Below are positions 10,846 through 21,028 of a stretch of DNA of 31,585 nucleotides, piece by piece. The translations under genes and the position numbers were made by a program. Positions within the stretch are counted from its first letter, which is position 1. Each line of letters opens with the position of its first letter. The notes under the pieces were generated by a model. It was not told the DNA's origin and did not search any database. It saw only the letters and a list, made by a program, of their open reading frames with translations. The DNA is from Collodictyon triciliatum (taxonomy: Eukaryota; CRuMs): the NCBI GenBank assembly GCA_043381765.1, contig JBHJMP010000150.1:1-31585 (forward strand), in the 5' to 3' direction.

Positions 10846-13319
10846 ATGAGTTCAACTGCAATTGAAGATCTTTCTCTTGTGGCATCTCCTTTGCCATCAA
10901 CAAACACATTTCCCTCAAAGAGTCAAACATCTTCGCCCAAGGATGCAACTGAAAAAACGGAGACGAGAGAGACTCGCTCATCCTCAATGTCTCGTCGCTC
11001 CAGTGGTTCTCGAAAGAGGGTAATACTTTTACATTACCTTCTCACAATTACACATTTTCATTTTGAATTATTCTATGTTTATGCCCATCGATTCCAAGGT
11101 TAAATAAAAGCAGCCTATGAAACACTTGCAGAACAATTTCTTATTTCTTTATTCATTTATTCAGACTTACTGAATCTTGCTATTCTAAGAGAAGTAACTC
11201 CACCACGCGAACCTAAACCAACCCCGAACCATTTTTAGAATTCACTCGTCCCTTATTTCGAATCATTTTTAGAATTCACTCGTCCCTTATTTCGAGCCAA
11301 TCAAAGCACCGTACTTGTATGTAAGCCAGCTTCGTCCTGATGCACCGATAGGGAAGCTAATTCCTCTTCTCCAAGAAAAGGGAGGTCCAATCATCGCCAA
11401 CCACTTTCTTGAGAACCAAACATTCGGCTTTGTCCACTTTTCTTCGACAGAAGCTGTCTCAGCAGCCGTCCAAGCACTTCACGGAACCACATTTCACGGA
11501 CACCCAATCCATCTGGAGCCGTGCGAGCGTATGACGCCCGGAATCGAATTGGTTCGAGTGAATCCAAGCTCAGCAAGCCCACAGTCTTCACAACCCTCCA
11601 GCCTCAGGATTGAAAAGCCTTCAAAAAAGGATGGCGCCAAAGCAGAGGATACTGAGACTAGACAACTTGAAGAGAAAGTTGAAAAATCTAATTCTCTTTT
11701 TGTTCGAAACTTTCCAGCCAAAACGCAGGAGGAGCTTTTGCGCTTCATGGCCGAAAAAGGGGTCCATCCATTGGAAGTTAGCTTACATTTCACCACGGAT
11801 GGTCGTGCCAATGGATTTGCATTTGCCATGTAATATTCGTGCATAAATAATCCCTTTTTTCTTCTACTCTTCTACTCTTCTACTCTTCTACTCTTCTACT
11901 ATTCTACTATTCTACTCTTCTACTCTTCTACTCTTCTACTCTTCTACTCTTCTACTCTTCTACTCTTATCCTTTTCCTTTTCCTTTATTTTTTTTTTGTT
12001 CAATCATTTGTTGGCATCTGGCTCTATGTGCATATCTTCAGACTTTCCCTTGAAGCACTTTCAATTCTTTTTTTTTTTAATCATAAAATATCTGACCACA
12101 GGTTTTCCTCTATTGATGAGGCATCATTGGCTTTTAATGTACTGGACAAATGCCCATACGGAAACCGAAAAATTAAAGTGGAGTGGAAGAGGCCATCTGC
12201 ACAACATTCTAAATCACCAGGTTGAAGCCTTGGTACTCGATGTACCAGAGTCTTTATTCATATTCATATACCACATGTACACAAATAAATACGAAGTGAA
12301 ACGGATAATAGAATCTCTTAAATCTCATGATACTATGCCAAATCTATCATGAAATCGAGCCTAAACTAATTGACAAAGCCTTACTGTAATGTAATTAATT
12401 GATACTCAAATTGCTATTTCCTTAAAAGGCAACGATGAGAGAGCTCACGGGAATCAAATCATCATGGACAAGCTGAGCGCCTTTTCAGCTAGTTCAGAAT
12501 CAAAGCTTGAATTACCAGATGTTCCAAAAAGTCAGGTATATCACGTGTTGAAATTTTTTTTCATATTCTTCACTTACCATATAGACAATTTTTTTTTAAT
12601 TCTGACCTATCCCCCAACCCTTTGCCAATGTCTTTTATCTATATGTATGGATTATACTTATACATTTGCGTCCAAACATAGCCAATTTAATACTCTTCAT
12701 AACAATACAACAGCACCGCGCTTTCATCGATGCTGCCACCAAACTAGGACTCAGTCACCAACTCAAGGGGGATGGACAAAGCCGGGTCCTTACAATATCC
12801 AAGCCCAACGCCACCCCAGAGCCCAGCGGAAGCCGTCCTTTGGTCGCAACAATCACAACAACACTGATGGACGGACAAGTCTCTATCACATCCCACGTCG
12901 TAATCAAAACGGTCGACGGCAAACAGGATTCTACAATAAGCCCACCTGCAAACGCATCGACCATTTCTCTACACACATCACAAACAAGCCAAGCCCCTTC
13001 TTCCAAGCCCCTCAGACTCACTGAATCTAGGTTAATACATAGAAAGAAAAAGTTGCACTCCTTTTTTTAAAAAAAAATCTTTCATTCATCATGCCATCAC
13101 TCAATTACTGCAGTTGCTATTTTATATGCACGAAGCCAAACCTGCATTATTCTTCATTCGATATTGCACTAGTGTTTACAGCAATTAACAGAAGCTGACA
13201 CGAGTATTTGCTGGTGCAGGCCACCACAGACATTGTACAGCCCTTCACGAGCACCAAAGGGCCCCGACGGATCAAAAGGATTCACCCACTTCCCTCGCAC
13301 AAAGGCTACGTCTGATTAG
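10846..13319 (+). CDS. Two-RRM plus R3H-like RNA-binding protein (6 exons)
   Basis: Exons 10846-11019, 11273-11829, 12102-12220, 12429-12535, 12714-13030, 13220-13319 join in phase to 457 aa, stop TAG 13317-13319. Residues 1-58 are a Ser/Thr/Arg-rich tail. RRM1 at about 70-142 has RNP2 YLYVSQL and RNP1 QTFGFVHF; RRM2 at about 197-275 has RNP2 SLFVRNF and RNP1 NGFAFAMF, split by an intron. Residues 320-350 (HRAFIDAATKLGLSHQ, then SRVLTISK) resemble an R3H domain, but the second key residue of the R-x3-H motif is Asp. The end reads KGPDGSKGF, which I recall from fungal RRM/R3H proteins of the Pin4/Cip2 type. Single-stranded RNA binding and post-transcriptional regulation are likely; the target is unknown. 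Introns begin GTAATA, GTAATA, GTTGAA, GTATAT, GTTAAT. Confidence 0.85.
11231..11298 (+). repeat. 34-bp tandem duplication carrying a splice acceptor twice
   Basis: 11231-11264 and 11265-11298 differ only in the last few bases. Each contains tttttag followed by aattcactcg, so the acceptor of RRM exon 2 is present at 11237-11238 and at 11271-11272. Only the second keeps the reading frame with exon 1; 34 is not a multiple of three. Confidence 0.9.
11860..11967 (+). repeat. (TCTACTCT)n pyrimidine array, intronic
   Basis: About a dozen units of ctcttcta type with two ctatt variants, in the RRM-gene intron 11830-12101. On the sense strand it is a long polypyrimidine tract upstream of the acceptor at 12100-12101. 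Confidence 0.9.
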
Positions 13320-13981
13320 ACCCACTGGCTATCCTTTTTTTTTCCTTTCCCCTTCTCTCCCTTTTCCCCCTCTTTCTTTCATTTCTTTTTTGGATTCATT
13401 TCAACAGTTCATTGAGAGAGAACAAAGCCGAGGAATCACCTTCTCCATTTCCACGTTCTTTCATATCTGGATTCTAAATTGCCCTGCTGTTATACCTTGC
13501 ATCCTTTGCGCGTCCTTTGCGCACCCTCGACACCCTTTGGCTTTATCCAACTTCTGAGTCAGCATACTTTACTTTGAGTCCGTTCATAATGCCTCTACTG
13601 CGATCTGGGACGTCTGTTTGTGTTCATGCAATAGCCCTGTCTCTCAATTACCGCACAGCCAGGTTCTCTTCTATCCTTGAGCTTCTTGGTTTGCATCCAA
13701 GCATGAGGAGGTTGGGTTGTTTCCTTAATCACGCAAAGTCTTCCTCAAAGCACTTCTTGCCCGACTACGCATACTCATGTCCCTTTCATTTTACTTTATA
13801 TATTAAAATGCAAGTGACAACTCACCCGCCCAACCACCACTGCATCTGAAATACTTCATGGGATGCTAAAGGGGAACTGAACAAAGAATAAATAATAATA
13901 ATAATAATGATGATAATTACACCTAGCGAAAGTTATATTTTTTTCTTCATGAAAAAAAAAAAGTCATTTTCTCGCCAAGAA
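13320..13981. other. Intergenic region, no supported gene
   Basis: Pyrimidine-rich just after the RRM stop (13330-13400, likely 3' UTR). A 110-codon frame at 13517-13849 has no recognisable content or splice context. An AAT run sits near 13890-13910. Confidence 0.5.
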
Positions 13982-14383
13982 TCATTTCATGTCATGTCTG
14001 TGCGGGACTGGCGAATAAGTTTGAATCAAACCTTGGATTGAGAACGTGCGGCAAAAGCTGGCAAAGACTCCCAACAATGCACACATTGCAGCAACAGTGA
14101 TGAATCCATTGAGCACACATTTATGCAATGCCACTGCGCTCAAAATCAGCATAAAAAAAACAGCCGGCGAGATTCTTCGACTGACACTCAAGACGGCTGC
14201 GGCTGTTTGCCCAATCCAGGCGATATTTAGACCTCTGCAACAGCTGCGTCCAGAGGCAAAAACATTCTGGGCAGTGACGCGAGGCCATCTGCTATGGACT
14301 ATGTGGATAGCGCGCATATACTCACGCAAAGCAAGACTCAGCAACCAGCCACCCATTCCTGATAACAGGCTGGATGACATCAT
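13982..14383 (-). CDS. Possible small membrane protein, weakly PEX11-like
   Basis: A minus-strand frame of 133 codons from ATG 14383. Two hydrophobic stretches are seen: GMGGWLLSLALREYM near the N-terminus and AVFFMLILSAVALHKCV running into ITVAAMCALLGVFASFC near the C-terminus. The spacing of an amphipathic front, a basic middle and a Gly-containing hydrophobic end faintly resembles the C-terminal half of PEX11 peroxisomal membrane proteins, but no diagnostic motif is present. A strong donor-like GTGAGTAT inside the frame (near 14328) and other open frames on both strands make the exon structure uncertain, and upstream exons up to about 14800 may exist. The call rests on hydrophobicity only. 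Confidence 0.25.
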   Translation of the reverse strand: MMSSSLLSGMGGWLLSLALREYMRAIHIVHSRWPRVTAQNVFASGRSCCRGLNIAWIGQTAAAVLSVSRRISPAVFFMLILSAVALHKCVLNGFITVAAMCALLGVFASFCRTFSIQGLIQTYSPVPHRHDMK

Positions 14384-14844
14384 ATAAATATCTTTCCTCA
14401 ACAGCTTCCTTCGCCACCTCCTCGCGTTCTCTTTTACTCAGACCCTGTGAGAAGAAACATGTGGAAAGAAGCTGAGAAGGATATTAAACCTCGCCTTGTA
14501 TCTCTCATGCAAACACAAGACCCAGGCTATTGGCCTAACCGCAGGATGCAATTGCTGAATACCGACTACTTCTCCACCACTCGGCCACCAAGTAGCGTCC
14601 ATGCAAACGATGGCTATCGAACCAAAGCCAATATCTCCACCATCCTGCACAAAATTGAAAGGAATTATGAAAAAAAAAATGACATAGCTCAATCAGTTCG
14701 GGGTTTATTCTTTTAGTGGGACATTCTGCCGGGAAAAAGCGATGCAGTGCTACGAATAAGCTTAGAAGCTGTTGAACCTAATTTATTGTTATTTATTTAA
14801 AGACATGAAGAGTATATTGCATGAATTAATATTACTAACCGATC

Positions 14845-15688
14845 TTAACTAATCGCTTTCTGTTTCCAAACAATAGCCTTTTCGATGTCCTTCTCTACAC
14901 CCCACCCATTCTCGTAGTATTCGGCAACAATGAGGGTAGCTGATGGATATTTATATCCAGCATAATCATTTATTTCAGCCATTTCTTTCAAAACATCGAA
15001 TACTGCGTTTGAGCCTTGTTGAGCTAGTTGTCTTAATCTTTCGAAAGTTTCTTCCTTACCAAACCATGCTATCACTTTCTCATCGTCCTTCTCAACTCCC
15101 CATCCATTTTCATAGCATTCGGCAACAATAGGAATGGCCTGCATATATTTTTTATTTTTCGCCACAGTCTTTCATTTCGGCCATTTCCCCCAAAAGATTG
15201 AAGGCATCTTTTGAACCTCGTTGTGCTAAGTTTCTCAGTTCGCCAAAATCCAATGAGAGCTTAGGAAAGGCTATACATCTCCAATAATATGCCTTTTTGG
15301 TATCTTTCTCAACAACCCAGCCATTATTATAGCACTCGGCCATCATTTGAGCATGAAGTCTGGTAAACTTACTCTGCTCACAATAAACAGCAAACAAAGA
15401 GTCAAAAGAAACAGCACCAATCGATAACAAGAGAAAGTGATTGAATTTACTCAATCCTTTCACGTCTCTAATTCGAATATTTTCACCTTCCAACTTTCTT
15501 GAGCCGATGACCTGGACTGTCTTCAAATATTCTATTTTGTCCATATCAATCAATTTCATTAGATCACTTATTTCGTTGAATACTGCTATGATTTCTTCTG
15601 GTCTATCTTTCATGACCAATTGACTCTTCTCATTGTATATCACTCTTGATTTTTTAAAAGGGTGCGTAGGCACACACCCAGCACACAT
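14845..15688 (-). pseudogene. Sel1-like repeat protein with a frameshift
   Basis: Two minus-strand frames, 15688-15152 and then 15165-14845, read as one protein of about 280 aa if one A is missing from the A run near 15160-15167. The N-terminal 110 residues are helical and not repeated. Three Sel1 signatures follow: AECYNNGWVVEKDTKKAYYW, AECYENGWGVEKDDEKVIAW and AEYYENGWGVEKDIEKAIVW, spaced by about 65 residues. The linkers are themselves similar (LRNLAQRGSKDAFNLLGEMA and LRQLAQQGSNAVFDVLKEMA), so the true unit is a double helical hairpin longer than a classic Sel1 repeat. Sel1 repeats are protein-protein interaction scaffolds. Either a recent pseudogene or a homopolymer sequencing error; the strong conservation on both sides favours the error or a very young break. 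Confidence 0.6.
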
Positions 15689-15693
15689 TCCAA

Positions 15694-15865
15694 ATATATA
15701 TTAAACTATCATCACTTCCAAAAGCCAACCACTTTTCACCATTCGGTCCTTGAGTACTGCAAATAGTTTTTACACGGCCGTCATGTCCGTCTAAGGCTTT
15801 AATTTTGTTTCCTATGGTTACAAGCCAAATACAGATTGTTTTGTTATTATTTCCAGAGGCCAATC
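15694..15865 (-). pseudogene. WD40-repeat fragment
   Basis: On the minus strand one and a half WD40 repeats are read: LASGNNNKTICIWLV, a GHDGRVKTI segment, then LAFGSDDSLIYIWN. The frame then runs past the start of the Sel1-type frame in a different phase, and upstream it is entered from a duplicated 30-bp segment without an ATG of its own. A functional propeller needs about seven blades, so this is a fragment, an exon, or a remnant. A GTGTGC after the IWN codons could be a donor. It may be the 5' part of the Sel1 gene or an unrelated relic. Confidence 0.5.
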
Positions 15866-15921
15866 CCCTTTGATTTTGCAAAAAAACCACGATTCCCCTT
15901 TGATTTTGCAAAAAAAACCAC
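15864..15921. repeat. 30-bp tandem duplication at the edge of the WD40 fragment
   Basis: Two copies of a segment reading cccctttgattttgcaaa plus an A run and ccac, the second with one extra A. It doubles the peptide VVFLQNQRG in front of the WD40 fragment. Confidence 0.85.
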
Positions 15922-15971
15922 ACGAAACGCACAAGAGCTAGGTGCCTCAACTTGACGACGAGAATGGGTCT

Positions 15972-16249
15972 ATGAGCATTACCGAACGTGACCGGTGGAG
16001 CGAGCAGCGGGGCTGCGGGAGAAGGGACTCTACCCGGCCGGCTGCGTGGTGCGCCTTGTGGACGAGTACACTGAGACACTGACACACGCCACACGCCTGC
16101 GTCTGCTGGAGCAGCTGTGCGAAGTACACCGCACCCGCGAGTGCGCCACTGAGGGCGTTGTGCTGCTGGCATCCGACCTGTCGAGCGGCCTGGGCCTTGC
16201 GTACCCCCGCAGGGAGACGGCCGAGCGCTTTGCCCCACAACAAAGGCGA
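15972..16249 (+). CDS. GC-rich 5' part of an unrecognised gene, cut by a gap
   Basis: A GC-rich plus-strand frame runs into the 16250 gap. From about 16013 it encodes LREKGLYPAGCVV, EYTETLTHATRLRLLEQL and ATEGVVLLASDLSSGLG, a normal, helix-prone composition. In the neighbouring frame ATG 15972 opens MSITERDRWSEQ, and one extra G in the G run at about 16010-16013 would join both. The likely reading is therefore a gene starting at 15972 with a one-base deletion. I do not recognise the family. It is divergent from the WD40 fragment, leaving only about 50 bp between. The antisense strand is also open but gives a less natural composition. Confidence 0.45.
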
Positions 16250-16455
16250 NNNNNNNNNNNNNNNNNNNNNNNNNNNNNNNNNNNNNNNNNNNNNNNNNNN
16301 NNNNNNNNNNNNNNNNNNNNNNNNNNNNNNNNNNNNNNNNNNNNNNNNNTTTATTTTGTTTTATTTTGTTTTATTTTGTTTTATTTTGTTTTATTTTGTT
16401 TTATTTTGTTTTATTTTGTTTTATTTTGTTTTATTTTGTTTTATTTTGTTTTGTT
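16250..16455. other. 100-N gap followed by (TTTTATTTTG)n repeat
   Basis: Ns at 16250-16349, then ten exact 10-bp units of ttttattttg from 16350 to about 16450. The repeat likely caused the assembly break. Confidence 0.95.
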
Positions 16456-17592
16456 TTAGTTTTTGCTTCGTTTTTCTGTCGTCCGCAAGTGGCGTGAGTG
16501 TGAGCAAATATGGATGGATAAACCCAGAAAATGGTGATGTTTTGCAACCGGATTAAAATTTCCAGATTCGGTGTATTTTTTCCACATTGAACCTCCAGCT
16601 GGTGGGTTTGCTAGGGTGCAAGACGCCTCCAGGGGTTGGTGTGCGGGGATGCTATTTTGCAAGCCTGTGTGCTGCTTGCATAATCTGGTATAATAGTGGC
16701 AGATACTTGGCAGCAAGAATTAGTTCAATCATAAGTAGATGTAAAAAGCTGTTCTGGATACAATGTGGTTTGGGGGACGCTGGCTTACGTATGCCAATCT
16801 TTTGAACAGAAAAACATTGACATGTTTTTTTTTTCCTTTATTCGATACTAAGGTTGACATGGTTCTTGATTAGGGGATGGCGAGAGAGGAATCCGAGTTT
16901 CTGAGGCACCGCTATTTTGAAGACCAAAGTCTATGGATCTGCTTCCCTTCTATGAACCTACATAATTGGTGGATAATATTTAATAGGAATTCCAGACAAA
17001 TGAACGGCCTGGAGCACACAAGGAGCTTACATTTTTTCTTTTTTTTTTTTATGAATTGTGGCTTGTAAGGTGGCTCTGGGGTTGATGGGGGATTCTCTGG
17101 TCTGCTCTGTTGTGACATGAGCCTCAAGACATATTTTTATTGCGGTTTTTATTTGTTGGCGCTGAATCCGCCATCTTTCTTGGAGCCATGAAGAGGAAGA
17201 GGGAGAAAGGGCGAAGCTCATAGATGGGCAGAACAGGGCACACTTGAATGTCAGAATGATTTGTGAACGAATGCTTAAGGACTAGATACATAGGGAGCGC
17301 AAGGATTTCGTGAGATGAAAAAGCGAATAATGAAATTCAAAGACAAGGCATGAGAGCAAAACCAAAGGCCAGTGGTGCAAGGCATCTCTGACGACAAAGA
17401 GCGCTCGCAACAAAAGACCATCCCCAGAATAAGAGAGAAATATATATATATATTTAAAAAAGAAAAGAGAGAGAAGAATAGAAAAGAGAAAGAAAAATGG
17501 AAGAATTATGATAAGATAGAAAAAAAGAGTTCGGGGAATAGAAAGATAGCATGCTCTGGCTGTCTAGAGCAAAAACAAAGAAGCCTCCTTAC
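16456..17592. other. Mostly non-coding region downstream of the bHLH gene
   Basis: No well-supported gene. A possible last exon of the bHLH gene lies at 17216-17149 on the minus strand: acceptor ATGAG at 17221-17217, phase-matched to the donor at 17592-17591, 22 codons ending GSKKDGGFSANK then TAA. 17440-17530 is A/G-rich. Confidence 0.4.
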
Positions 17593-18659
17593 AGGCGAGC
17601 TGAGTGCGGAGTCTGGCAACCTCGGCCTGGAGCACCCTGATTGCCGCAAGCGAGTCGGTCAGCAGCGTCAGGCGGTCGGCGCGCGAGTCCTCCGGCAGCT
17701 GCAGGGCCTGCGCAAGATTCCCGAAGCGGTCGTTCAGCNNNNNNNNNNNNNNNNNNNNNNNNNNNNNNNNNNNNNNNNNNNNNNNNNNNNNNNNNNNNNN
17801 NNNNNNNNNNNNNNNNNNNNNNNNNNNNNNNNNNNNNNNNNNNNNNNNNNNNNNNNNNNNNNNNNNNNNNNNNNNNNNNNNNNNNNNNNNNNNNNNNNNN
17901 NNNNNNNNNNNNNNNNNNNNNNNNNNNNNNNNNNNNNNNNNNNNNNNNNNNNNNNNNNNNNNNNNNNNNNNNNNNNNNNNNNNNNNNNNNNNNNNNNNNN
18001 NNNNNNNNNNNNNNNNNNNNNNNNNNNNNNNNNNNNNNNNNNNNNNNNNNNNNNNNNNNNNNNNNNNNNNNNNNNNNNNNNNNNNNNNNNNNNNNNNNNN
18101 NNNNNNNNNNNNNNNNNNNNNNNNNNNNNNNNNNNNNNNNNNNNNNNNNNNNNNNNNNNNNNNNNNNNNNNNNNNNNNNNNNNNNNNNNNNNNNNNNNNN
18201 NNNNNNNNNNNNNNNNNNNNNNNNNNNNNNNNNNNNNNNNNNNNNNNNNNNNNNNNNNNNGGTGGCTGTGGTGCTGTTGTGCGTGTGGTCAAGGGGCTTA
18301 TCCTCGGCAGGCGAGCAGGTGGACAAAGGGGAGCGGGAAGAGCCGGTGAGGGGCTCCGAGTATAGATGCTGATCAAAGGCGTTGTGGCTGTGGCTGTGGC
18401 TGTAATCGAGGTCCTGCGGTGCACAGCCGGCCTGCAGGACATCCTGCCACACGTGCTCATAGCCGACATCGGCCCCGCCGTCGTGGGTGTGGGGCAGCGG
18501 GAGGACCCCTGCGGTGTGGAGCGACGGCGACTGCAGGAAGTGCGGCATGCGCATCCGCGGCGGGACGGGGCCGCTGCTGGCGTGGTCGGGCGGGGCGCTG
18601 GAGGTCAGCAGCGTGGAGAGTGGGGCGGCGCTGTAGAAGTCGAAGCTGTCTGGGGCCAT
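17593..18659 (-). CDS. bHLH-type transcription factor, central part missing in a gap
   Basis: The minus-strand start ATG 18659 gives MAPDSFDFYSAAPLS and a Pro/Ser/His-rich N-terminus of 133 residues up to the 522-N gap (17739-18260). After the gap the frame reads LNDRFGNLAQALQL, a short loop, DRLTLLTDSLAAIRVLQ and AEVARLRTQL. This is the end of helix 1, the loop and helix 2 of a basic helix-loop-helix domain running into a short leucine zipper, most like plant and protist bHLH factors. The basic DNA-binding region should lie in the gap, so DNA binding cannot be confirmed. A GTAAGG donor at 17592-17587 ends the exon; a phase-compatible final exon at 17216-17149 is possible. Coding DNA is GC-rich, unlike the flanks. 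Whether the gap contains introns is unknown. Confidence 0.6.
17739..18260. other. 522-N assembly gap inside the bHLH gene
   Basis: A run of 522 Ns. It is not the round 100 used elsewhere, so its length is probably an estimate from read pairs. It removes the expected basic region. Confidence 0.95.
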
Positions 18660-20050
18660 CGTCTGCTCTCTGGCTGGTGGGCTTCTCTCTCTCTCTCTCT
18701 CTCTGTCTGTGTGTGGTTGGTTGGTCGGTCAGTTTGCGTTATTGGTGAGGCTTCACTCGTATTTTACGCGATTAGTCTTCCTCCTACTCCCCCTCCTCTT
18801 CCTCCTGTTCTTGATGCAGTGGCGATTGTGCGCTTGGCCTTATCCTGTCGTGCGCTGCTCTGCGCAATTGCGCCGTGATGCTTCCATGGAATATATAGCA
18901 AAAGTGCTGCGGTTTTCTTGTGTGGGTATTTATACGTTTCCGGTGTCAGAATCCATCCGGTGACTTTGAATGTGCGAGTTATTATATACATATGATTTAT
19001 GCTATTGCGTCATATTTTTGTTTGCTCATATATGTGTGTCCATTCTTCTGGGCTTCTTGTTCGAATGAATAGCGGTTACTAGTAAATATGTGCTCTTTGG
19101 GCATTTTGATTATATGCAAAACAAATGTTCCGCCCATTTTCTGAATGTGTGGGAAGTTAAAAGTTGCCATTTATTCCACTTTAGGTATGAAGATATAGCC
19201 TGTTAAGGGACAGCCAGCGCGTGCATCGTGCGCATTATACATTTATGGATAAATCCTCACATTTATTATGTACATATTAAGAACATTTTCGCCCAAAGTG
19301 GCACTCGCTCGTTCCTGTGGGTCTTCCTCACGAGCACACTTCCAAATGGGTTTTCTATAATTGGGAGTTGCCCGTGTCGGTTTCTCCTTAAAAAAACCAA
19401 TATTCCAAATATGTTTAAGTGGCGCATGCGTACGGTATTCAGGTTCTTTATGCACAGTTCTGATATTCTCTGGAATCTTCTAGAAGATTCTGCCCCTTAG
19501 GAGGCAAAATGAGATATTATAAATTATATATATTGTATGTATTATATTATAAAATAAAAAATTAAAGTTACAATAGAGAAAATTATAATTATATTATATA
19601 ATTTCCACAAATAGGAGAATCAACGGGTGTTTTCTCTTCCTCTCTTTCCTTTGTACTTCTCCAAGGCATCCAAGATGAAAGCCACCACCCAAGATGCCGT
19701 CGCCCCCGACAAAGGCTCTCTCTGTGAAAGTGACTAGCCGACTTGATCTTTTTCACCTCGAGAGAATACCACCATAAACACGAGGGACTAAACTGTGCTT
19801 CACAGATCATCTTAGCCAACTTTTTTTTTCTATTCTCTTTTTTAATGATCTGGGAAAAAAAGCTGTGGATCCTTTGATCTTTTTTTTTTTTAACTCTTAC
19901 TTTATTTTGTAAACTTTTTTCTATTGTTTTACTTTTTTCTCTCCTTATTAACTTTTTTTTCTTTAGTTATCTATTTCATTTTCTTAAGTCCAAACAAGGG
20001 CGCCTAAAACCCTCTTTATAGCCGACAAACGAGATAGGAAACCCCCGAGA
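18660..20050. other. Intergenic region between divergent bHLH and Tup1-like genes
   Basis: About 1.4 kb without a supported gene. A CT run sits at about 18683-18704, just upstream of the bHLH start, and a strongly T-rich stretch at 19820-19980 precedes the Tup1-like start on the plus strand. Short frames at 19228-19500 and 19589-19819 have no recognisable content. Confidence 0.6.
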
Positions 20051-20955
20051 ATGATGCGTACCGGAAACCGCCCTCCCTTCGACATCGCAGACACAGTCAA
20101 CAAACTCAGAAAGGAATACGAGTCGCTCTCCAAAGAAACTTCTCAGTTCAAAGCGCAACGAGACGACTACGAGCGCAAATGTTTGCTTCCAATATCTAAC
20201 CGAAACACAGTTATTTTTTTCTTCTTGGGAGACACCAACACGCATAAAAGTTAACCACACTTCTTCCTTTTTTGCCCCCTTATTGCACATACATTTCCCT
20301 TCTTGATCTAATCCCCTGCTTCTCTCTTTCCTCTTTGTTATGGTTATCGCCCTCGGATTCCTTCTATCTATATCGTTGAATCGTATAATACATATATCGA
20401 AATAGTAATTAATCAGATTTCAGTTTTATGTTGGCATCAATTCAGTATTGTCTCTCAAAAAAATTATTTATGAAGCTTCCTTGTCGGACAAGTGTTAGCT
20501 TTTAATAATATCGCATTTCTGCTATAATCATTTGATATAGTCCACGCCCAGTTGAGCATGATAAGTTCCTTGAACCAGGCTGTTTCAGATTTAGAGAGAG
20601 CCCATAAGCGCATTAAGCTCCAGTTTGACTTGTCTTTATAGTTGATATTAATCTCCCTTATCTCTATTTTAAAGATAAAGTGGTTAAATTGGAGTGGTTC
20701 TAATTTCCAAAGACTGAAAAACGAAGACACATTCATTCCAAAATGGATCAAACATGTATTCTACGAGAAAATAATTACATTCTCAATTCATTAATCATTC
20801 AGGTATGAAGAAGAGCTATCAAAAGCGAAGAAGGGTGAATATGAGAAGCACTCAGAAAACACTACAAAGGATGCAAATTCTGGTAATATTTCTGTCCCTG
20901 AGCTTTGTCGTACGAACACTAAATAATGGTTGAAATTACATTGAAAAGCAAAGAA

Positions 20956-21028
<73 letters not shown>

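Noticed and set aside
13517-13849. 110-codon plus-strand frame
   Set aside because: No recognisable content, low-complexity start, no acceptor or partner exon.
14438-14790. Three competing open frames (plus and minus) next to the possible membrane protein
   Set aside because: Donor and acceptor candidates exist (acceptor at 14652-14653, donor near 14539) but no chain of exons gives a recognisable protein; noted only as possible upstream exons.
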